Part shown: positions 39,514-49,852 of the stretch, piece by piece
Layout: each line of letters starts with the position of its first letter
Position numbering within the stretch: the stretch's first letter is position 1
Assembly: GCF_902706225.1 (NCBI RefSeq)
Contig: NZ_CACSKB010000005.1
Location: forward strand, 61,429 to 125,428
DNA from: Microbacterium sp. 18062
GTDB taxonomy: Bacteria > Actinomycetota > Actinomycetes > Actinomycetales > Microbacteriaceae
DNA length: 64,000 nt
Direction of reading: 5' to 3'
Translations under genes and position numbers: made by a program
Notes under the pieces: model-generated
Database searches by the model: none
Told to the model about the DNA's origin: nothing
The model's input: only the letters and a program-made list of their open reading frames with translations

Positions 39514-40559
39514 CACACCACCATCCCGAACTGCTCGCTGAAGCGGACATCGCCCTCGGCCATGTCGCGCATGTCCTGCACGTCGCTGCGGAACATGAGC
39601 GTCCGCTCGATGCCCATGCCGAACGCGAACCCGGAGTACTCCTCCGGATCGACCCCTGCCGCGCGCAGCACGTTGGGGTTCACCATCCCGCATCCGCCCC
39701 ACTCGATCCATCGCGCTCCGCCGGTGAAGGTGGGGTGCCAGAGGTCGAGCTCGGCGCTCGGCTCGGTGAAGGGGAAGAAGTTCGCACGGAAGCGCGTCTT
39801 CGCCTCGGCACCGAACAGCTGGCGAGCGATGTGATCGAGCGTGCCCTTCAGGTGCGCCATCGTGATGCCCTTGTCGACGACGAGGCCCTCGAACTGGCTG
39901 AACACCGGCAGGTGCGTGGCGTCGAACTCGTCGGTGCGATACACCCGTCCCGGGCAGACGACGTAGATCGGCAGGTCGCGCTCGAGCATGGAACGCATCT
40001 GCACGGGGCTCGTGTGCGTGCGCATCACGAGGTGCCGCGCGACCGGGTCGACGAAGAAGGTGTCCTGCATCTGACGCGCGGGGTGATCGACGTCGAAGTT
40101 CAGCGCGTCGAAGTTGAACCACTCGTGCTCGAGCTCGGGTCCTTCCGCGATCTCCCAGCCCATGCCGACGAAGATGTCGCCGATCTCCTCCTGCAGGAGG
40201 GTGAGCGGATGCCGCGCGCCGACCCGGGTGCGCTGCGGCAGGGCGGTGACGTCGACGCGCTCCGCCTCGAGGCGTGCCGCGGTCTCCGCCGCCACGATCT
40301 CGGCCTCGCGGGCGACGAACGCCTGCGTGACGCGTCCGCGGGCCTGACCGACGAGCTTGCCGAACTCGGCCTTGCGCTCGTTCGGGACCTCGCGCAGCCG
40401 CGCGTTCAGGCGGGCCAGCGGCGAGCCCTCGGCGGCGTGCGCGGCGCGCGCGGCCTTGAGCTCGGCGGAGTCGGATGCTGCGGCGACAGCCTGCAGCGCG
40501 GCCTCGGCCGCGGCGGTCACCGCCTCGGGCGTGATCTCGTTCTCGGGTGCGTCGGACAC
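39513..40559 (-). CDS. pheS: Phenylalanine-tRNA ligase, alpha subunit
   Basis: The class II catalytic subunit, 348 residues: an N-terminal coiled coil for tRNA binding, then motif 1 to 3 regions with FNFDALNFDVDHPARQMQDT, RTHTSPVQMR and GMGIERTLMFR. The GTG at 40559 was chosen because TAGACT lies 8 nt upstream and the extra 11 upstream residues are not family-like. With such a short or absent leader, phenylalanine-codon attenuation as in E. coli is unlikely. Confidence 0.96.
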   Translation of the reverse strand: MSDAPENEITPEAVTAAAEAALQAVAAASDSAELKAARAAHAAEGSPLARLNARLREVPNERKAEFGKLVGQARGRVTQAFVAREAEIVAAETAARLEAERVDVTALPQRTRVGARHPLTLLQEEIGDIFVGMGWEIAEGPELEHEWFNFDALNFDVDHPARQMQDTFFVDPVARHLVMRTHTSPVQMRSMLERDLPIYVVCPGRVYRTDEFDATHLPVFSQFEGLVVDKGITMAHLKGTLDHIARQLFGAEAKTRFRANFFPFTEPSAELDLWHPTFTGGARWIEWGGCGMVNPNVLRAAGVDPEEYSGFAFGMGIERTLMFRSDVQDMRDMAEGDVRFSEQFGMVV

Positions 40560-40637
40560 GGGAGTCGAGTCTACCGAGCGCGGCGGAGGCACGAGCGACG
40601 GGGTGGCGCAGCGCCGCGGTGTCGGGCGACGAGTACC

Positions 40638-41540
40638 TCAGGGGCGAGGCGGCCCGAATCCGGGGTCCTCCTGGGCCAGGAGCAGCTCCGTGTCGGTCGT
40701 CTCGTGCGCGGGCGGCACGACGGTCGCCGCCACCTTCGGCGAGCGGCGCATGCGCTTCTCGACCTGATTCGCGATGAACGACAGCAGAAGACACAGCGCG
40801 ATGTAGATCGCGCCCGCGACGATCGTGGCGGGGACGATGGGCGAGTCCAGGCTCGCCTGGCTGCCGAGAAAGCGCGCGTAGTAGAGCAGCTCGGGGTAGG
40901 TGATGATGAAGCCGAGCGCGGTGTCCTTCAGCGTGACGACCAACTGGGCGATGATGACGGGCATCATCGCGCGGATCGCCTGCGGGAGCAGCACGAGACG
41001 CATGACCCCCGACTTGCGCAGGCCGATCGCGTAGCCGGCCTCGCCCTGTCCACGGGGCAGCGATTCCACCCCGGCACGGATGACCTCCGCGAGCACCGAG
41101 CCGTTGTACGCGATCAGGGCGACGACGACGGCCAGGTACGGCGACATCCGGATGCCGAGAACGGGCAGTCCGTAGTAGAGCAACAGCATGAAGATGAGCA
41201 CCGGGACCGCACGGAACACCTCTACGACGACCGTGACGGGCCAGCGGATCCACGCGCGACTCGAGAGCCGGCCGATGGCGAGCACGAACCCCAGCGCGAG
41301 GGCGCCGACGGCTGCCGCGCCGAACGCGGCGAGCGTGCGCAGCGCGGCCAGACCGAACTGGATCCACACGTTCGTGTAGGTGAAGGCGTCCCACTTGCTC
41401 GCCGAGAACTGCCCGGTCGCGATCAGACGCCACACGATGAGTCCGATGATCGCCAACACCACGACGACCGTGACGACTCCGAGGACCCGGTTGCGTGCGA
41501 TGGCGCGGGGTCCGGGCAGGTCGTAGAGGACGGAACTCAT
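40638..41540 (-). CDS. Amino-acid ABC transporter permease (GluD-like)
   Basis: One of two permeases of a polar amino-acid importer, 300 residues. A cytoplasmic start is followed by a first helix (GVVTVVVVLAIIGLIVWRL), then five or so further helices. The EAA-type loop that contacts the ATPase reads GEAGYAIGLRKSGVMRLVLLPQAIR. A C-terminal tail of 40 residues is charged and proline-rich. The ATG overlaps the preceding permease stop as ATGA, so the two are coupled. Confidence 0.92.
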   Translation of the reverse strand: MSSVLYDLPGPRAIARNRVLGVVTVVVVLAIIGLIVWRLIATGQFSASKWDAFTYTNVWIQFGLAALRTLAAFGAAAVGALALGFVLAIGRLSSRAWIRWPVTVVVEVFRAVPVLIFMLLLYYGLPVLGIRMSPYLAVVVALIAYNGSVLAEVIRAGVESLPRGQGEAGYAIGLRKSGVMRLVLLPQAIRAMMPVIIAQLVVTLKDTALGFIITYPELLYYARFLGSQASLDSPIVPATIVAGAIYIALCLLLSFIANQVEKRMRRSPKVAATVVPPAHETTDTELLLAQEDPGFGPPRP

Positions 41541-42184
41541 CGGGCGATCCTCCATTTGTTCTCGAGCGCGCGTTGCACCCAGGCCAGAAGCAGTACCAGC
41601 ACGACGAAGATCACCATGACCCACAGGATCACGACAAGCGCGTTCTCGCCCCGTTCGCTCATGTTCGCCCGGATCGAGCCCAGGTTGAGAACGGAGAAGC
41701 CGGCGGCGACGGTCGTGTTCTTCAGCAGGGCGATGAGCACGCTCATCATCGGCGGGATGACCGATCGGAACGCCTGGGGCAGGATGACGAGGGTCATGAC
41801 CTGCCCGAAGGACAGACCGATCGCGCGGGCCGCCTCGGCCTGTCCCACCGACACCGTGTTGATGCCCGACCGGATGGTCTCCGCGACGTAGGTGGCGGTG
41901 TAGATCCCGAGTGCGAGGATCCCGAGCACGGTGAAGTCCATCCGCCGTTCGAACAGGACCGGCACGATGAAGACGAACACGAAGAAGACGAGCGTGAGGG
42001 GGGTGTTGCGGATGGTGTTGACGTAGACGGTGCCGACGGCTCGCGCGATGGGCACCGGGGACACGCGCATCGCGCCGACGATGAAGCCGAGCACGAGGGC
42101 GATCGCACCGCCGCCGAGGAACAGCACGACCGTGCCGAGCAGCGCCTCGGCCCAGAGGTCGAGATTGTTGGTGATCACGCCCAT
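41537..42184 (-). CDS. Amino-acid ABC transporter permease (GluC-like)
   Basis: The shorter partner permease, 215 residues, of the His/Glu/Gln/Arg/opine family. The EAA loop reads AEAARAIGLSFGQVMTLVILPQA. The ATG (MGVITNNLDLW) is preceded by GGGGAGG at 5 nt. The gene is separated from the binding-protein gene by a strong hairpin. Together they form the usual ATPase, binding protein, permease, permease order. Confidence 0.92.
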   Translation of the reverse strand: MGVITNNLDLWAEALLGTVVLFLGGGAIALVLGFIVGAMRVSPVPIARAVGTVYVNTIRNTPLTLVFFVFVFIVPVLFERRMDFTVLGILALGIYTATYVAETIRSGINTVSVGQAEAARAIGLSFGQVMTLVILPQAFRSVIPPMMSVLIALLKNTTVAAGFSVLNLGSIRANMSERGENALVVILWVMVIFVVLVLLLAWVQRALENKWRIAR

Positions 42185-42207
42185 GCGTGCCTCCCCGGAG
42201 AGTAGGC

Positions 42208-42245
42208 GGGGGTGGGTGTCGGGCCGGCGCCCGCAACCCACCCCC
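42208..42245 (-). other. mRNA hairpin between binding-protein and permease genes
   Basis: Perfect 10-bp arms (GGGGGTGGGT, ACCCACCCCC) with an inner GGGC/GCCC stem start 9 nt after the binding-protein stop codon. Such hairpins often protect the upstream message or partly terminate, giving more binding protein than permease. The function is inferred. Confidence 0.65.
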
Positions 42246-42253
42246 GGAAAGGG

Positions 42254-43156
42254 TCAGTATCGATCGACCGCCGGCTGCTCGACGACCGTGCCCGACGCAC
42301 CGAGGTTCGCGTCGAAGATCGCCTGCCAGATGTCGCCACCGTCCTCGAACAGGTCGTTGATGTACGTACGCAGCGCGTCATCGCCCTTGGGCAGGCCGAC
42401 GCCGTACTCCTCGACGCTGAACGGCTCGCCGACGACCTTCAGCTCGTCGGGGTACTGGGCCGCGTAGCCGATGAGGATCGCCTCATCGGTCGTGACCGCA
42501 TCCACCTGACCCGAGCGGAGCTGTTCCACGCACTGCGAGTACGTGTCGAACTCGGTGGTGTCGGCATCGTAGTTGTCGCGGATGTTCTGGATCGGCGTCG
42601 AGCCGGTCGCGGAACAGACCAGGACGTCGGAGGTCAGATCCTCGTCGCCCGTGATATCGCTGTCCGCCGCCACGAGCAGGCCCTGTCCGGTGATGAAGTA
42701 GGGTCCGGCGAAGTCGATCTGATCCTTGCGGGAGTCGGTGATCGAGTACGTGCCGACGTAGTAGTCGATGTCACCGTTCACGATCGCCTGCTCACGGTTG
42801 GCCGACGGGATGGCGACGTACTCGATGTCCTCCTCTCCGAAGCCGAGCGAGGCGGCGATCCAGCGGGCGATGTCGATGTCGAAGCCCGTGCGCTCACTCG
42901 TGGCGGCATCGAGATAGCCGAGGCCGGGCTGGTCCTCCTTGACACCGATGATCACGCCGCCGCGAGCGACCATCGCGTCGTACGTGGGGCTGTCCGCAAG
43001 GCTGACGTCCTCGGCGACCTCGAACCAGGTCCCGTCCGCCGACCCGTCAGCACTCCCCGTGTCCGAGCCCCCCGGGGCTCCGCTGTTGCACGCCGTGAGC
43101 GCGAGCGCGGCGATGGCGATGCCCGCCGACGCCGCGGCTATCCGTGTCTTACGCAT
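42254..43156 (-). CDS. Glutamate/polar amino-acid ABC transporter substrate-binding lipoprotein (GluB-like)
   Basis: A 300-residue SBP_bac_3 protein. The signal peptide ends in a lipobox LTAC with C23, so it is membrane anchored on the outer face. LGYLDAATSERTGFDIDIARWIAASLG is the family motif, and YSITDSRKDQIDFAGPYF matches the ligand-binding region of Glu/Gln binding proteins. The ATG has AGGAGG upstream. Ligand assignment to glutamate rather than glutamine or aspartate is inferred. Confidence 0.93.
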   Translation of the reverse strand: MRKTRIAAASAGIAIAALALTACNSGAPGGSDTGSADGSADGTWFEVAEDVSLADSPTYDAMVARGGVIIGVKEDQPGLGYLDAATSERTGFDIDIARWIAASLGFGEEDIEYVAIPSANREQAIVNGDIDYYVGTYSITDSRKDQIDFAGPYFITGQGLLVAADSDITGDEDLTSDVLVCSATGSTPIQNIRDNYDADTTEFDTYSQCVEQLRSGQVDAVTTDEAILIGYAAQYPDELKVVGEPFSVEEYGVGLPKGDDALRTYINDLFEDGGDIWQAIFDANLGASGTVVEQPAVDRY

Positions 43157-43220
43157 GTGATCCTCCTGGTCTCGTTCCGTATCTTTTTCTCTCCGCCGCG
43201 CCGGTGCAGGGCGCGGGGTC

Positions 43221-44009
43221 TCAGTGCGTCAGGAGCTTCGAGAGGAAGTCCTTCGCGCGGTCGCTCTTGGGCGCGGTGAAGAACTCCTCCGGGGTGGCCT
43301 CCTCGACGATGAGGCCGTCGGCCATGAACACCACCCGGTCGGCTGCCTTGCGCGCGAAGCCCATCTCGTGGGTCACCACGATCATCGTCATGCCGTCCTG
43401 CGCGAGGCCGACCATGACGTCGAGCACCTCGTTGATCATCTCGGGGTCGAGGGCGCTCGTCGGCTCGTCGAACAGCATGACCTTCGGCTGCATCGCGAGT
43501 GCGCGCGCGATCGCGACGCGCTGCTGCTGACCCCCCGAGAGCTGCGCGGGAAGCTTCGAGGCCTGATGGCCCACGCCGACGCGGTCGAGCAGGGTCTTCG
43601 CGAGCGCCTCCGCATCCTTCTTCTTCATGCCCTTGACCTTGATCGGTCCGAGCGTCACGTTGTCGAGGATGGTCAGGTGCGCGAACAGGTTGAACGACTG
43701 GAAGACCATGCCGACGTCCGCGCGGAGAGCGGCCAGCGCCTTGCCCTCCTTCGGGAGCTCCTTGCCGTCGATCTCGATGGTCCCGCTCGTGATCGTCTCG
43801 AGCCGGTTGATCGTGCGGCAGAGGGTCGACTTGCCGGAGCCGGAGGGCCCGATCACGACGACCACCTCGCCGCGGTTGACGGTGAGGTCGATGTCGGTGA
43901 GCGCCTGGAAGTCGCCGTAGTGCTTCTGCACGTTCGCGACGACGACGAGAGGATCGCCGCGGCGGACGCTGATGTTGGACGTCGGCGGTGCGGGATCTGT
44001 GGGCGTCAT
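43221..44009 (-). CDS. Amino-acid ABC transporter ATP-binding protein (GluA-like)
   Basis: The 262-residue ATPase of the importer. Walker A is GPSGSGKST at 54-62, the signature [15 protein letters not shown], Walker [13 protein letters not shown], and the switch histidine is in VVTHEMGFA. The ATG is 6 nt after TAACCT, consistent with a leaderless transcript; the in-frame GTG two codons earlier would fall between -10 and start site. It leads the four-gene transporter run. Confidence 0.94.
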   Translation of the reverse strand: MTPTDPAPPTSNISVRRGDPLVVVANVQKHYGDFQALTDIDLTVNRGEVVVVIGPSGSGKSTLCRTINRLETITSGTIEIDGKELPKEGKALAALRADVGMVFQSFNLFAHLTILDNVTLGPIKVKGMKKKDAEALAKTLLDRVGVGHQASKLPAQLSGGQQQRVAIARALAMQPKVMLFDEPTSALDPEMINEVLDVMVGLAQDGMTMIVVTHEMGFARKAADRVVFMADGLIVEEATPEEFFTAPKSDRAKDFLSKLLTH

Positions 44010-44068
44010 CCCCACAGGTTACGAACGGGCCGAGTCCCGCCCCTGCTCCTGCTGTCAACCGTTACGAA

Positions 44069-44108
44069 CTCTTAACGTTCGAGGAGGGCTCTTAACGTTC
44101 GAGGAGGG
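44069..44108 (-). repeat. Tandem 20-bp duplication upstream of the transporter operon
   Basis: Two exact adjacent copies of a 20-bp sequence beginning CTCTTAACGTTCGAGG. Each contains the palindrome AACGTT. They lie about 60-100 bp before the ATP-binding-protein start and after the RNA methyltransferase stop, an obvious place for an operator. Confidence 0.9.
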
Positions 44109-44151
44109 CACGAACGCCCCGTGTTCGAGTGCCCGCACGCGCGGACGACCC

Positions 44152-44955
44152 TCACACGCTGCGCTGCGCGAAGGCGGACTCGTAGAGGCAGACGCTCGCG
44201 GCGGTCGCGAGGTTCAGCGACTCGGCGCTGCCGTAGATCGGCAGGCGCAGCGCCGCGTCGGCGAGCGCGAGCGCTCCCTCTTCGAGACCGCGGGCCTCGT
44301 TGCCGAAGAGCCAGGCGGTGGGCAGCGCGAGCTCCCCCGCAGCCCGCGCCGAGAGCAGGTCCTCGCCCTTCACGTCGGCCGCGACCACACGCAGTCCCGC
44401 GCCGCGGATGGCGGACACGGCGCCTTCCAGCTCGCCACCGCGCGAGATCGGGATGTGGAAGAGCGACCCGGTGGTCGCCCGCACGACCTTCGGGTTGTAC
44501 GGGTCGACCGTGCGACCGGTGAGGACGACGGCGTCGGCGCCGGCCGCATCCGCCGCCCGAATGATGGTGCCGAGGTTGCCGGGATCGCGCACCTCCTCGC
44601 AGATCGCGATGAGACGGGGGGCCTCGGCCAGCACGTCCCGCAGCGACGTCGGGAACTGGCGGGCGACCGCGATGATCCCCTGCGGGGTCACGGTGTCGGC
44701 CATCGCCTCGATGACGTGCTCCGAGGCGAAGACGACCTCGACGCCTACCGCCGCCGCCCCCTCGCGGAGGTCGGCGTGCCGCTCGATGGCGGTCGGCGTG
44801 ACGAAGAGGTCCACGATCGCCTCGGGCCGGCAGGCGATCGCCTCGCGGACGGCTTGGGGTCCCTCGAGGAGGAACAGTCCCGTCTCTTCGCGAGCGCTGC
44901 GTTTGGCGAGTTTGGCGACGGCCCGCACGCGGGGCGACCGGGGGTTCTCCAGCAC
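44152..44955 (-). CDS. SpoU/TrmH family RNA 2'-O-methyltransferase
   Basis: A 267-residue knotted methyltransferase. The N-terminal substrate-binding domain carries LFLLEGPQAVREAI. The SPOUT domain shows NLGTIIRAADAAGAD, TAWLFGNEARGL and SLNLATAASVCLYE, the three SpoU motifs. The neighbourhood (rplT upstream, as in many Gram-positives) supports an rRNA rather than tRNA target. The GTG start follows TAGACT by 6 nt, so the message is probably leaderless. Confidence 0.92.
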   Translation of the reverse strand: MLENPRSPRVRAVAKLAKRSAREETGLFLLEGPQAVREAIACRPEAIVDLFVTPTAIERHADLREGAAAVGVEVVFASEHVIEAMADTVTPQGIIAVARQFPTSLRDVLAEAPRLIAICEEVRDPGNLGTIIRAADAAGADAVVLTGRTVDPYNPKVVRATTGSLFHIPISRGGELEGAVSAIRGAGLRVVAADVKGEDLLSARAAGELALPTAWLFGNEARGLEEGALALADAALRLPIYGSAESLNLATAASVCLYESAFAQRSV

Positions 44956-44993
44956 CTGATCAGTCTAGGGGCGACGCTGCCCGCACCGACGAC

Positions 44994-45027
44994 GAAGGGG
45001 CGCCCTCCGGATGGAGGACGCCCCTTC
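44994..45027 (-). terminator. Terminator after rplT
   Basis: A 14-bp stem with one mismatch (AAGGGGCG...CCTCC) and a 4-nt loop, 18 bp after the rplT stop, ends the infC-rpmI-rplT transcript. The stem ends in CCCCTT on the transcript, a short T-run. Confidence 0.82.
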
Positions 45028-45044
45028 GGGTGCGCGGTGGCGGA

Positions 45045-45431
45045 CTACGCCGAGACCTTCGCCGCGTTCACATCGGCGGGGAGGGCCGCCTTCGCGGTGG
45101 CCACCAGCGATGCGAACGTCGCCGGCTCCTTGACCGCGAGCTCCGCGAGGATACGACGGTCGACCTGCACGCCGGCAAGCCCCAGCCCCTGGATGAAGCG
45201 GTTGTACGTGATGCCGTTCGCCCGGGCAGCCGCGTTGATGCGCTGGATCCAGAGGCGACGGAAGTCGCCCTTGCGCTTGCGGCGGTCACGGTACGCGTAG
45301 ACGAGCGAGTGGGTGACCTGCTCCTTCGCCTTGCGGTACAGGCGCGAACGCTGTCCGCGGTAACCGGATGCGCGCTCGAGGATGACGCGACGCTTCTTCT
45401 GGGCGTTGACGGCCCGCTTGACTCTAGCCAT
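45045..45431 (-). CDS. rplT: 50S ribosomal protein L20
   Basis: L20 is needed for early 50S assembly. The 128-residue protein begins [15 protein letters not shown] and has the basic N-terminal helix, then [21 protein letters not shown]. It is third in the infC-rpmI-rplT operon. In other bacteria L20 represses its operon; no known L20-binding fold was identified here. Confidence 0.98.
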   Translation of the reverse strand: MARVKRAVNAQKKRRVILERASGYRGQRSRLYRKAKEQVTHSLVYAYRDRRKRKGDFRRLWIQRINAAARANGITYNRFIQGLGLAGVQVDRRILAELAVKEPATFASLVATAKAALPADVNAAKVSA

Positions 45432-45458
45432 TTCTCTTCCTACCTAACGTGCGTCGGC

Positions 45459-45653
45459 TCAGAGACCGAGGAGCTTCTTGGCGACCTTGGCGTCGCCCGG
45501 GGCCAGGACCTGCTCCTGGTTGAGGCGACGGGTGCGACGGCTCGACTTGCCCTCGAGGTTGTGGCGCATTCCGGCCTGCTGCTTCATGAGCTTGCCGCTC
45601 CCGGTCAGCTTGAAGCGCTTCTTGGCACCCGAGTGGGTCTTCTGCTTCGGCAT
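45459..45653 (-). CDS. rpmI: 50S ribosomal protein L35
   Basis: A 64-residue basic protein with the family's [20 protein letters not shown] start and the internal [15 protein letters not shown]. It lies between infC and rplT. Confidence 0.98.
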   Translation of the reverse strand: MPKQKTHSGAKKRFKLTGSGKLMKQQAGMRHNLEGKSSRRTRRLNQEQVLAPGDAKVAKKLLGL

Positions 45654-45702
45654 GTTCTCTTCCTTCGTTGTGCATCCCGCCGGAGCGGGAGTCTGTGAAG
45701 CC

Positions 45703-46332
<630 letters not shown>

Positions 46333-46574
46333 GCGGAACTCCTCTGACGTGACGGGGCGCCACCGGGATGCGGGCACGCATCTCGGGCGGAAGGGGACCA
46401 CGCCACCCGGCACGACGCGACGAACGCCGGCATTCCCGCACCCTGTCGACCCCCTCACGAGGGGGCGGAGTGCGATGACCCGGTAGCCTGGAGCGGCAAG
46501 CGCGGGTGGGATGTGATCCTCTTTCGATCGGAGCAGACGCTCCGGTGCTCGCCCACTCTAGCAGAAAGTGCACC
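46333..46574. promoter_or_regulatory. Divergent region between infC and the DUF1844 gene
   Basis: It contains no gene. On the infC side there is a 7-bp GC hairpin (CCCCCTC/GAGGGGG, 46450-46465) within a leader of up to about 200 nt. The promoter of either gene could not be placed with confidence. Confidence 0.5.
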
Positions 46575-46982
46575 GTGGACTCGATTCATGACGACCAGGC
46601 CGACCTCGACGAGCAGCGCGTCACACGCGAGGAGCGGTGGGCGGCGCAGGAGCGTGCCGCATCCGAGGCCACGCGGGACATCGCGGACGTGCCCGCCGTC
46701 GAGGTGATCACCACCACGGCCGTGCACCTGCTCTCGGCGGCCGCCGTGAAGACCGGTCTCGCCGACGACCCGCAGCAGCAGACCGACCTCGACGAGGCCC
46801 GCAAGCTCATCAACGCCCTCGCCGGGCTCGTGACGGCCGCCGCTCCCGAGATCAGCGACATGCACGCCCGTTCGCTGCGCGACGGCCTGCGCTCGGTCCA
46901 GCTCGCGTTCCGCGAGGCATCCCTCATCCCCGACGAGATCGGCAAGGGGCCCGGCGAGAAGTGGACCGGTCCCGTCACCTGA
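46575..46982 (+). CDS. DUF1844 domain-containing protein
   Basis: A 135-residue soluble protein. The N-terminus is charged (VDSIHDDQADLDEQR); the conserved part is VEVITTTAVHLLSAAAVKTGL and DLDEARKLINALAGLVTAA. The GTG at 46575 is preferred as no conserved residues lie upstream. The gene is regularly found divergent from infC in Actinobacteria. Function unknown. Confidence 0.85.
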   Translation: MDSIHDDQADLDEQRVTREERWAAQERAASEATRDIADVPAVEVITTTAVHLLSAAAVKTGLADDPQQQTDLDEARKLINALAGLVTAAAPEISDMHARSLRDGLRSVQLAFREASLIPDEIGKGPGEKWTGPVT

Positions 46983-47016
46983 GTCCCGCCCCTCCAACCC
47001 GCGCGAGGTAACGCGA

Positions 47017-47805
47017 TCAGAGGGCGGAGCGGACCAGCTTCACCGTGAGGGAGTCCACCAGCACGGCGATGCGGTCGTCCGTGGACCACCGGGCGGCCAG
47101 ACGCGCCAGCACCGCGTCGAGCTCGGCCTTCTCGAGACCCTCGATGAGGTGCAGCCTGACGACGAGCTCGGGGCCGCGGAGCCGGCCCGTCGGGTCGCCC
47201 GACTCGACCTCGAGGTCGAGGACGGCCAGCTCTCCCCCGATGCTCTCGTGGAGACCGCGGAACACCTCGGGCGAGACGAAGCTCGGCTCCCACGGCTCGT
47301 CCTGACCGATCGCCCAGACCGCGGGGCGACGCAGGACGAACTCGGTCTCGGAGACCGGGTCGACCACGATCAGGTCGGTGTCGTCGTGGGCGGCGGCCAG
47401 CGCCGTCCGGCGCCCGTCGGCGGGCACCGGACGCGCGAGCGGATCCCAGCGGCGCAGGGTCTCGACCGACGTGAACACCGGCAGCACACGCCGGCCATCG
47501 GGGGCGGCGACCGTCACGATGGACAGCTCCTGCGTCTTGTCGACCACGAGTCCCGTCGGGCCCACTCCCTCGTCGCCCTTCTCCGCGACGAGCGGGATCA
47601 GCAGGCGAGCATCGCGGTAGGCGTCGACGATCGCGGCCTGGTCGCCGTCGCCGTCGCGGAACGCCGTCAGCGCGGCGAGCAGGCGCGGGTCGGCCGAGCC
47701 GTCGTCGCCCGCGTGCGGGTTCGGCTCGAAGCGGCGTCCCTCCCAGGGGACGCCGGCTGAGTCTCCCGGCACGTCGCAGGAGTGACCGTCAGCCTCCGGC
47801 GACAT
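47017..47805 (-). CDS. SseB family protein
   Basis: A 262-residue protein with an SseB N-terminal domain: [37 protein letters not shown], then [16 protein letters not shown]. The second half ([21 protein letters not shown]) resembles the SseB C-terminal part. It overlaps the end of hisA by 17 bp, and this order is typical in Actinobacteria. Its role is not known. Confidence 0.87.
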   Translation of the reverse strand: MSPEADGHSCDVPGDSAGVPWEGRRFEPNPHAGDDGSADPRLLAALTAFRDGDGDQAAIVDAYRDARLLIPLVAEKGDEGVGPTGLVVDKTQELSIVTVAAPDGRRVLPVFTSVETLRRWDPLARPVPADGRRTALAAAHDDTDLIVVDPVSETEFVLRRPAVWAIGQDEPWEPSFVSPEVFRGLHESIGGELAVLDLEVESGDPTGRLRGPELVVRLHLIEGLEKAELDAVLARLAARWSTDDRIAVLVDSLTVKLVRSAL

Positions 47806-48535
47806 CCAGCGCCTCGGCGAGGGTGAACGCCCCCGCGTACAGTGCCTTGCCCACGATGGCGCCCTCGACGCCGAGCGGCACGAGGTCCCGCAGGGCCGCG
47901 ATGTCGTCGAGGCTCGAGATCCCCCCCGACGCGACGACCGGCTTCGGCGTGCGCGTCGTCACCTCGCGGAGCAGCTCCACGTTGGGCCCGCGCAGCGTGC
48001 CGTCCTTCGTGACGTCGGTGACGACGTATCGGCTGCATCCGGCGTCCTCGAGACGGTCCAGCACCGCCCAGAGGTCTCCGCCCTCGCGGGTCCATCCGCG
48101 TGCGGCGAGCGTCGTTCCCCGCACGTCGAGCCCCACCGCCACGGCGTCGCCGTAGCGTCCGATGACGTCGGCGGCCCACTCAGGGTTCTCGAGCGCTGCG
48201 GTGCCGAGGTTGATGCGGGTGGCCCCCGACTCGAGCGCGGCATCGAGGCTCGCGTCGTCGCGGATGCCGCCGGAGAGCTCCACCTGCACGCCCTTGACCT
48301 GCTTGATCACCCGGCGCAGCACGCCCGCGTTGCTGCCGCGCCCGAAGGCGGCGTCGAGATCGACGAGGTGGATCCACTGCGCGCCCTGACGTGCCCACTC
48401 GACCGCCGCATCGATGGGGTCTCCGTAGCTCGTCTCGCTGCCGGCCTCTCCCTGGGTGAGGCGGACGGCCTTGCCCTCGGCGACGTCGACGGCCGGGAGG
48501 AGGATCAGTTCGGGGGTTGACGCGAAATCGTTCAT
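47789..48535 (-). CDS. priA: Phosphoribosyl isomerase A (bifunctional HisA/TrpF)
   Basis: A (beta-alpha)8 barrel of 248 residues that isomerises ProFAR in histidine synthesis; the actinobacterial PriA form also serves TrpF in tryptophan synthesis. The first catalytic aspartate is D17 in [17 protein letters not shown] and the second is in [11 protein letters not shown]. The GSETSYGDP loop fits PriA. Bifunctionality is assumed from taxonomy; no trpF is in this window to test it. Confidence 0.92.
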   Translation of the reverse strand: MNDFASTPELILLPAVDVAEGKAVRLTQGEAGSETSYGDPIDAAVEWARQGAQWIHLVDLDAAFGRGSNAGVLRRVIKQVKGVQVELSGGIRDDASLDAALESGATRINLGTAALENPEWAADVIGRYGDAVAVGLDVRGTTLAARGWTREGGDLWAVLDRLEDAGCSRYVVTDVTKDGTLRGPNVELLREVTTRTPKPVVASGGISSLDDIAALRDLVPLGVEGAIVGKALYAGAFTLAEALDVAGG

Positions 48536-48593
48536 GGCTCCTCGTGCGCTCTCGCTCGGGGCGCGTCCCCGGCATGCGACACGAGGTAAGACA

Positions 48594-49238
48594 TTAGTCT
48601 GCCCGCAGCGTGCCGATCCAATTGGCGAGAAGACGGATGCCCGCCGTCCCCGACTTCTCGGGGTGGAACTGGGTCGCCGAGAGCGGTCCGTTCTCGACGG
48701 CGGCGAGGAACGGCGCGCCGTACGTGCACCACGTCAGCCGCGGTGCCGGGAACGGGTGCTGCGTCTCGAGCGTCCAGTGCTGAGCGCCGAAGGAGTGGAC
48801 GAAGTAGAACCGCTCCTGCTCGATGCCCTCGAACAGCCGGGAGCCGGGAGCCGCATCGACCGTGTTCCAGCCCATGTGCGGCAGGACCGGCGCATCCAGC
48901 TCGGTGACCGTGCCCGGCCACTCCCCGAGACCCTCGGTGTCGACTCCCCGCTCGACGCCGCGCTCGAACAGCACCTGCATCCCCACACAGATCCCGAGCA
49001 CCGGGCGCCCGCCGGCGAGGCGCCGGTCGATCAGCTCGTCGCCGCGGCTCTCGCGCAGGGCGTCCGCGACCGCGCGGAACGCTCCGACGCCGGGCACGAC
49101 CAGCCCGTCGGCGTCGAGGATCTCACCACGATCGGCGGTGAGCCGCGCATCCGCTCCCGCGGCGATGAGAGCCTTCACCGCCGAGTGGACGTTGCCCGAC
49201 CCGTAGTCGAGGACGGCGACGACGGGCGTCGAGCTCAC
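48594..49238 (-). CDS. hisH: Imidazole glycerol phosphate synthase, glutaminase subunit
   Basis: HisH supplies ammonia to HisF. The 214-residue class I glutaminase has the triad C84 (GICVGMQ), H192 and E194 (FHPEKSG). The GTG start overlaps the hisB stop as GTGA. hisF is not within the window. Confidence 0.96.
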   Translation of the reverse strand: MSSTPVVAVLDYGSGNVHSAVKALIAAGADARLTADRGEILDADGLVVPGVGAFRAVADALRESRGDELIDRRLAGGRPVLGICVGMQVLFERGVERGVDTEGLGEWPGTVTELDAPVLPHMGWNTVDAAPGSRLFEGIEQERFYFVHSFGAQHWTLETQHPFPAPRLTWCTYGAPFLAAVENGPLSATQFHPEKSGTAGIRLLANWIGTLRAD

Positions 49239-49852
49239 AGAGCGCCCTTCGTGCTGGGGATGCCCTGCACGAGCGGATCGCGGGACTTGGCCTGACGGAA
49301 CGCACGGGCGAACGCCTTGAACTCGGCCTCGGCGATGTGGTGCGGGTCGCGTCCCTCCAGCACGCGCACGTGCACGGTGAGGCCCGCGTTGACACTGATC
49401 GCCTCGAAGACGTGGCGCACGAGCGAGCCGGTGAAGTGCCCGCCGATGAGGTGGAACTCGTATCCGACCGGCTCTCCCGCGTGCACGAGGTACGGCCGGC
49501 CGCTGATGTCGACGACGGCCTGCGCCAGGGCCTCGTCGAGCGGCACGAGGGCGTCGCCGTAGCGCGAGATACCGGACTTGTCTCCGAGCGCCTGACGGAT
49601 CGCCTGGCCGAGCACGATCGCGACGTCCTCCACCGTGTGGTGGGCGTCGATGTGCGTGTCGCCGGTGGCGCGCACGGTGAGGTCGGTGAGCGAGTGCTTC
49701 GCGAACGCCGTCAGCAGGTGGTCGAAGAACGGCACCGTGGTCTCGATGGAACTGGCGCCGGTGCCGTCCAGGTCCAGGGACAGCTCTACGGACGACTCGC
49801 TCGTGGCGCGGCGCAGCTCGGCGGTGCGGTGCGTGACGGACTCCGTGCTCAT
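49235..49852 (-). CDS. hisB: Imidazoleglycerol-phosphate dehydratase
   Basis: A 205-residue monofunctional dehydratase with the two manganese-binding repeats [18 protein letters not shown] and [16 protein letters not shown]. There is no N-terminal phosphatase domain. The ATG overlaps hisC as ATGA. Confidence 0.97.
   Translation of the reverse strand: MSTESVTHRTAELRRATSESSVELSLDLDGTGASSIETTVPFFDHLLTAFAKHSLTDLTVRATGDTHIDAHHTVEDVAIVLGQAIRQALGDKSGISRYGDALVPLDEALAQAVVDISGRPYLVHAGEPVGYEFHLIGGHFTGSLVRHVFEAISVNAGLTVHVRVLEGRDPHHIAEAEFKAFARAFRQAKSRDPLVQGIPSTKGAL

Noticed and set aside
36802..39834. A plus-strand frame of about 1000 codons opposite pheT
   Set aside because: It is wholly antisense to pheT, whose domains are all intact, and its composition is that of a shadow frame (RRHRRE-type).
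40560..40637. A T-box or attenuator before pheS
   Set aside because: The TAGACT box is only 8 nt from the start codon, so no leader long enough for such an element would be made.
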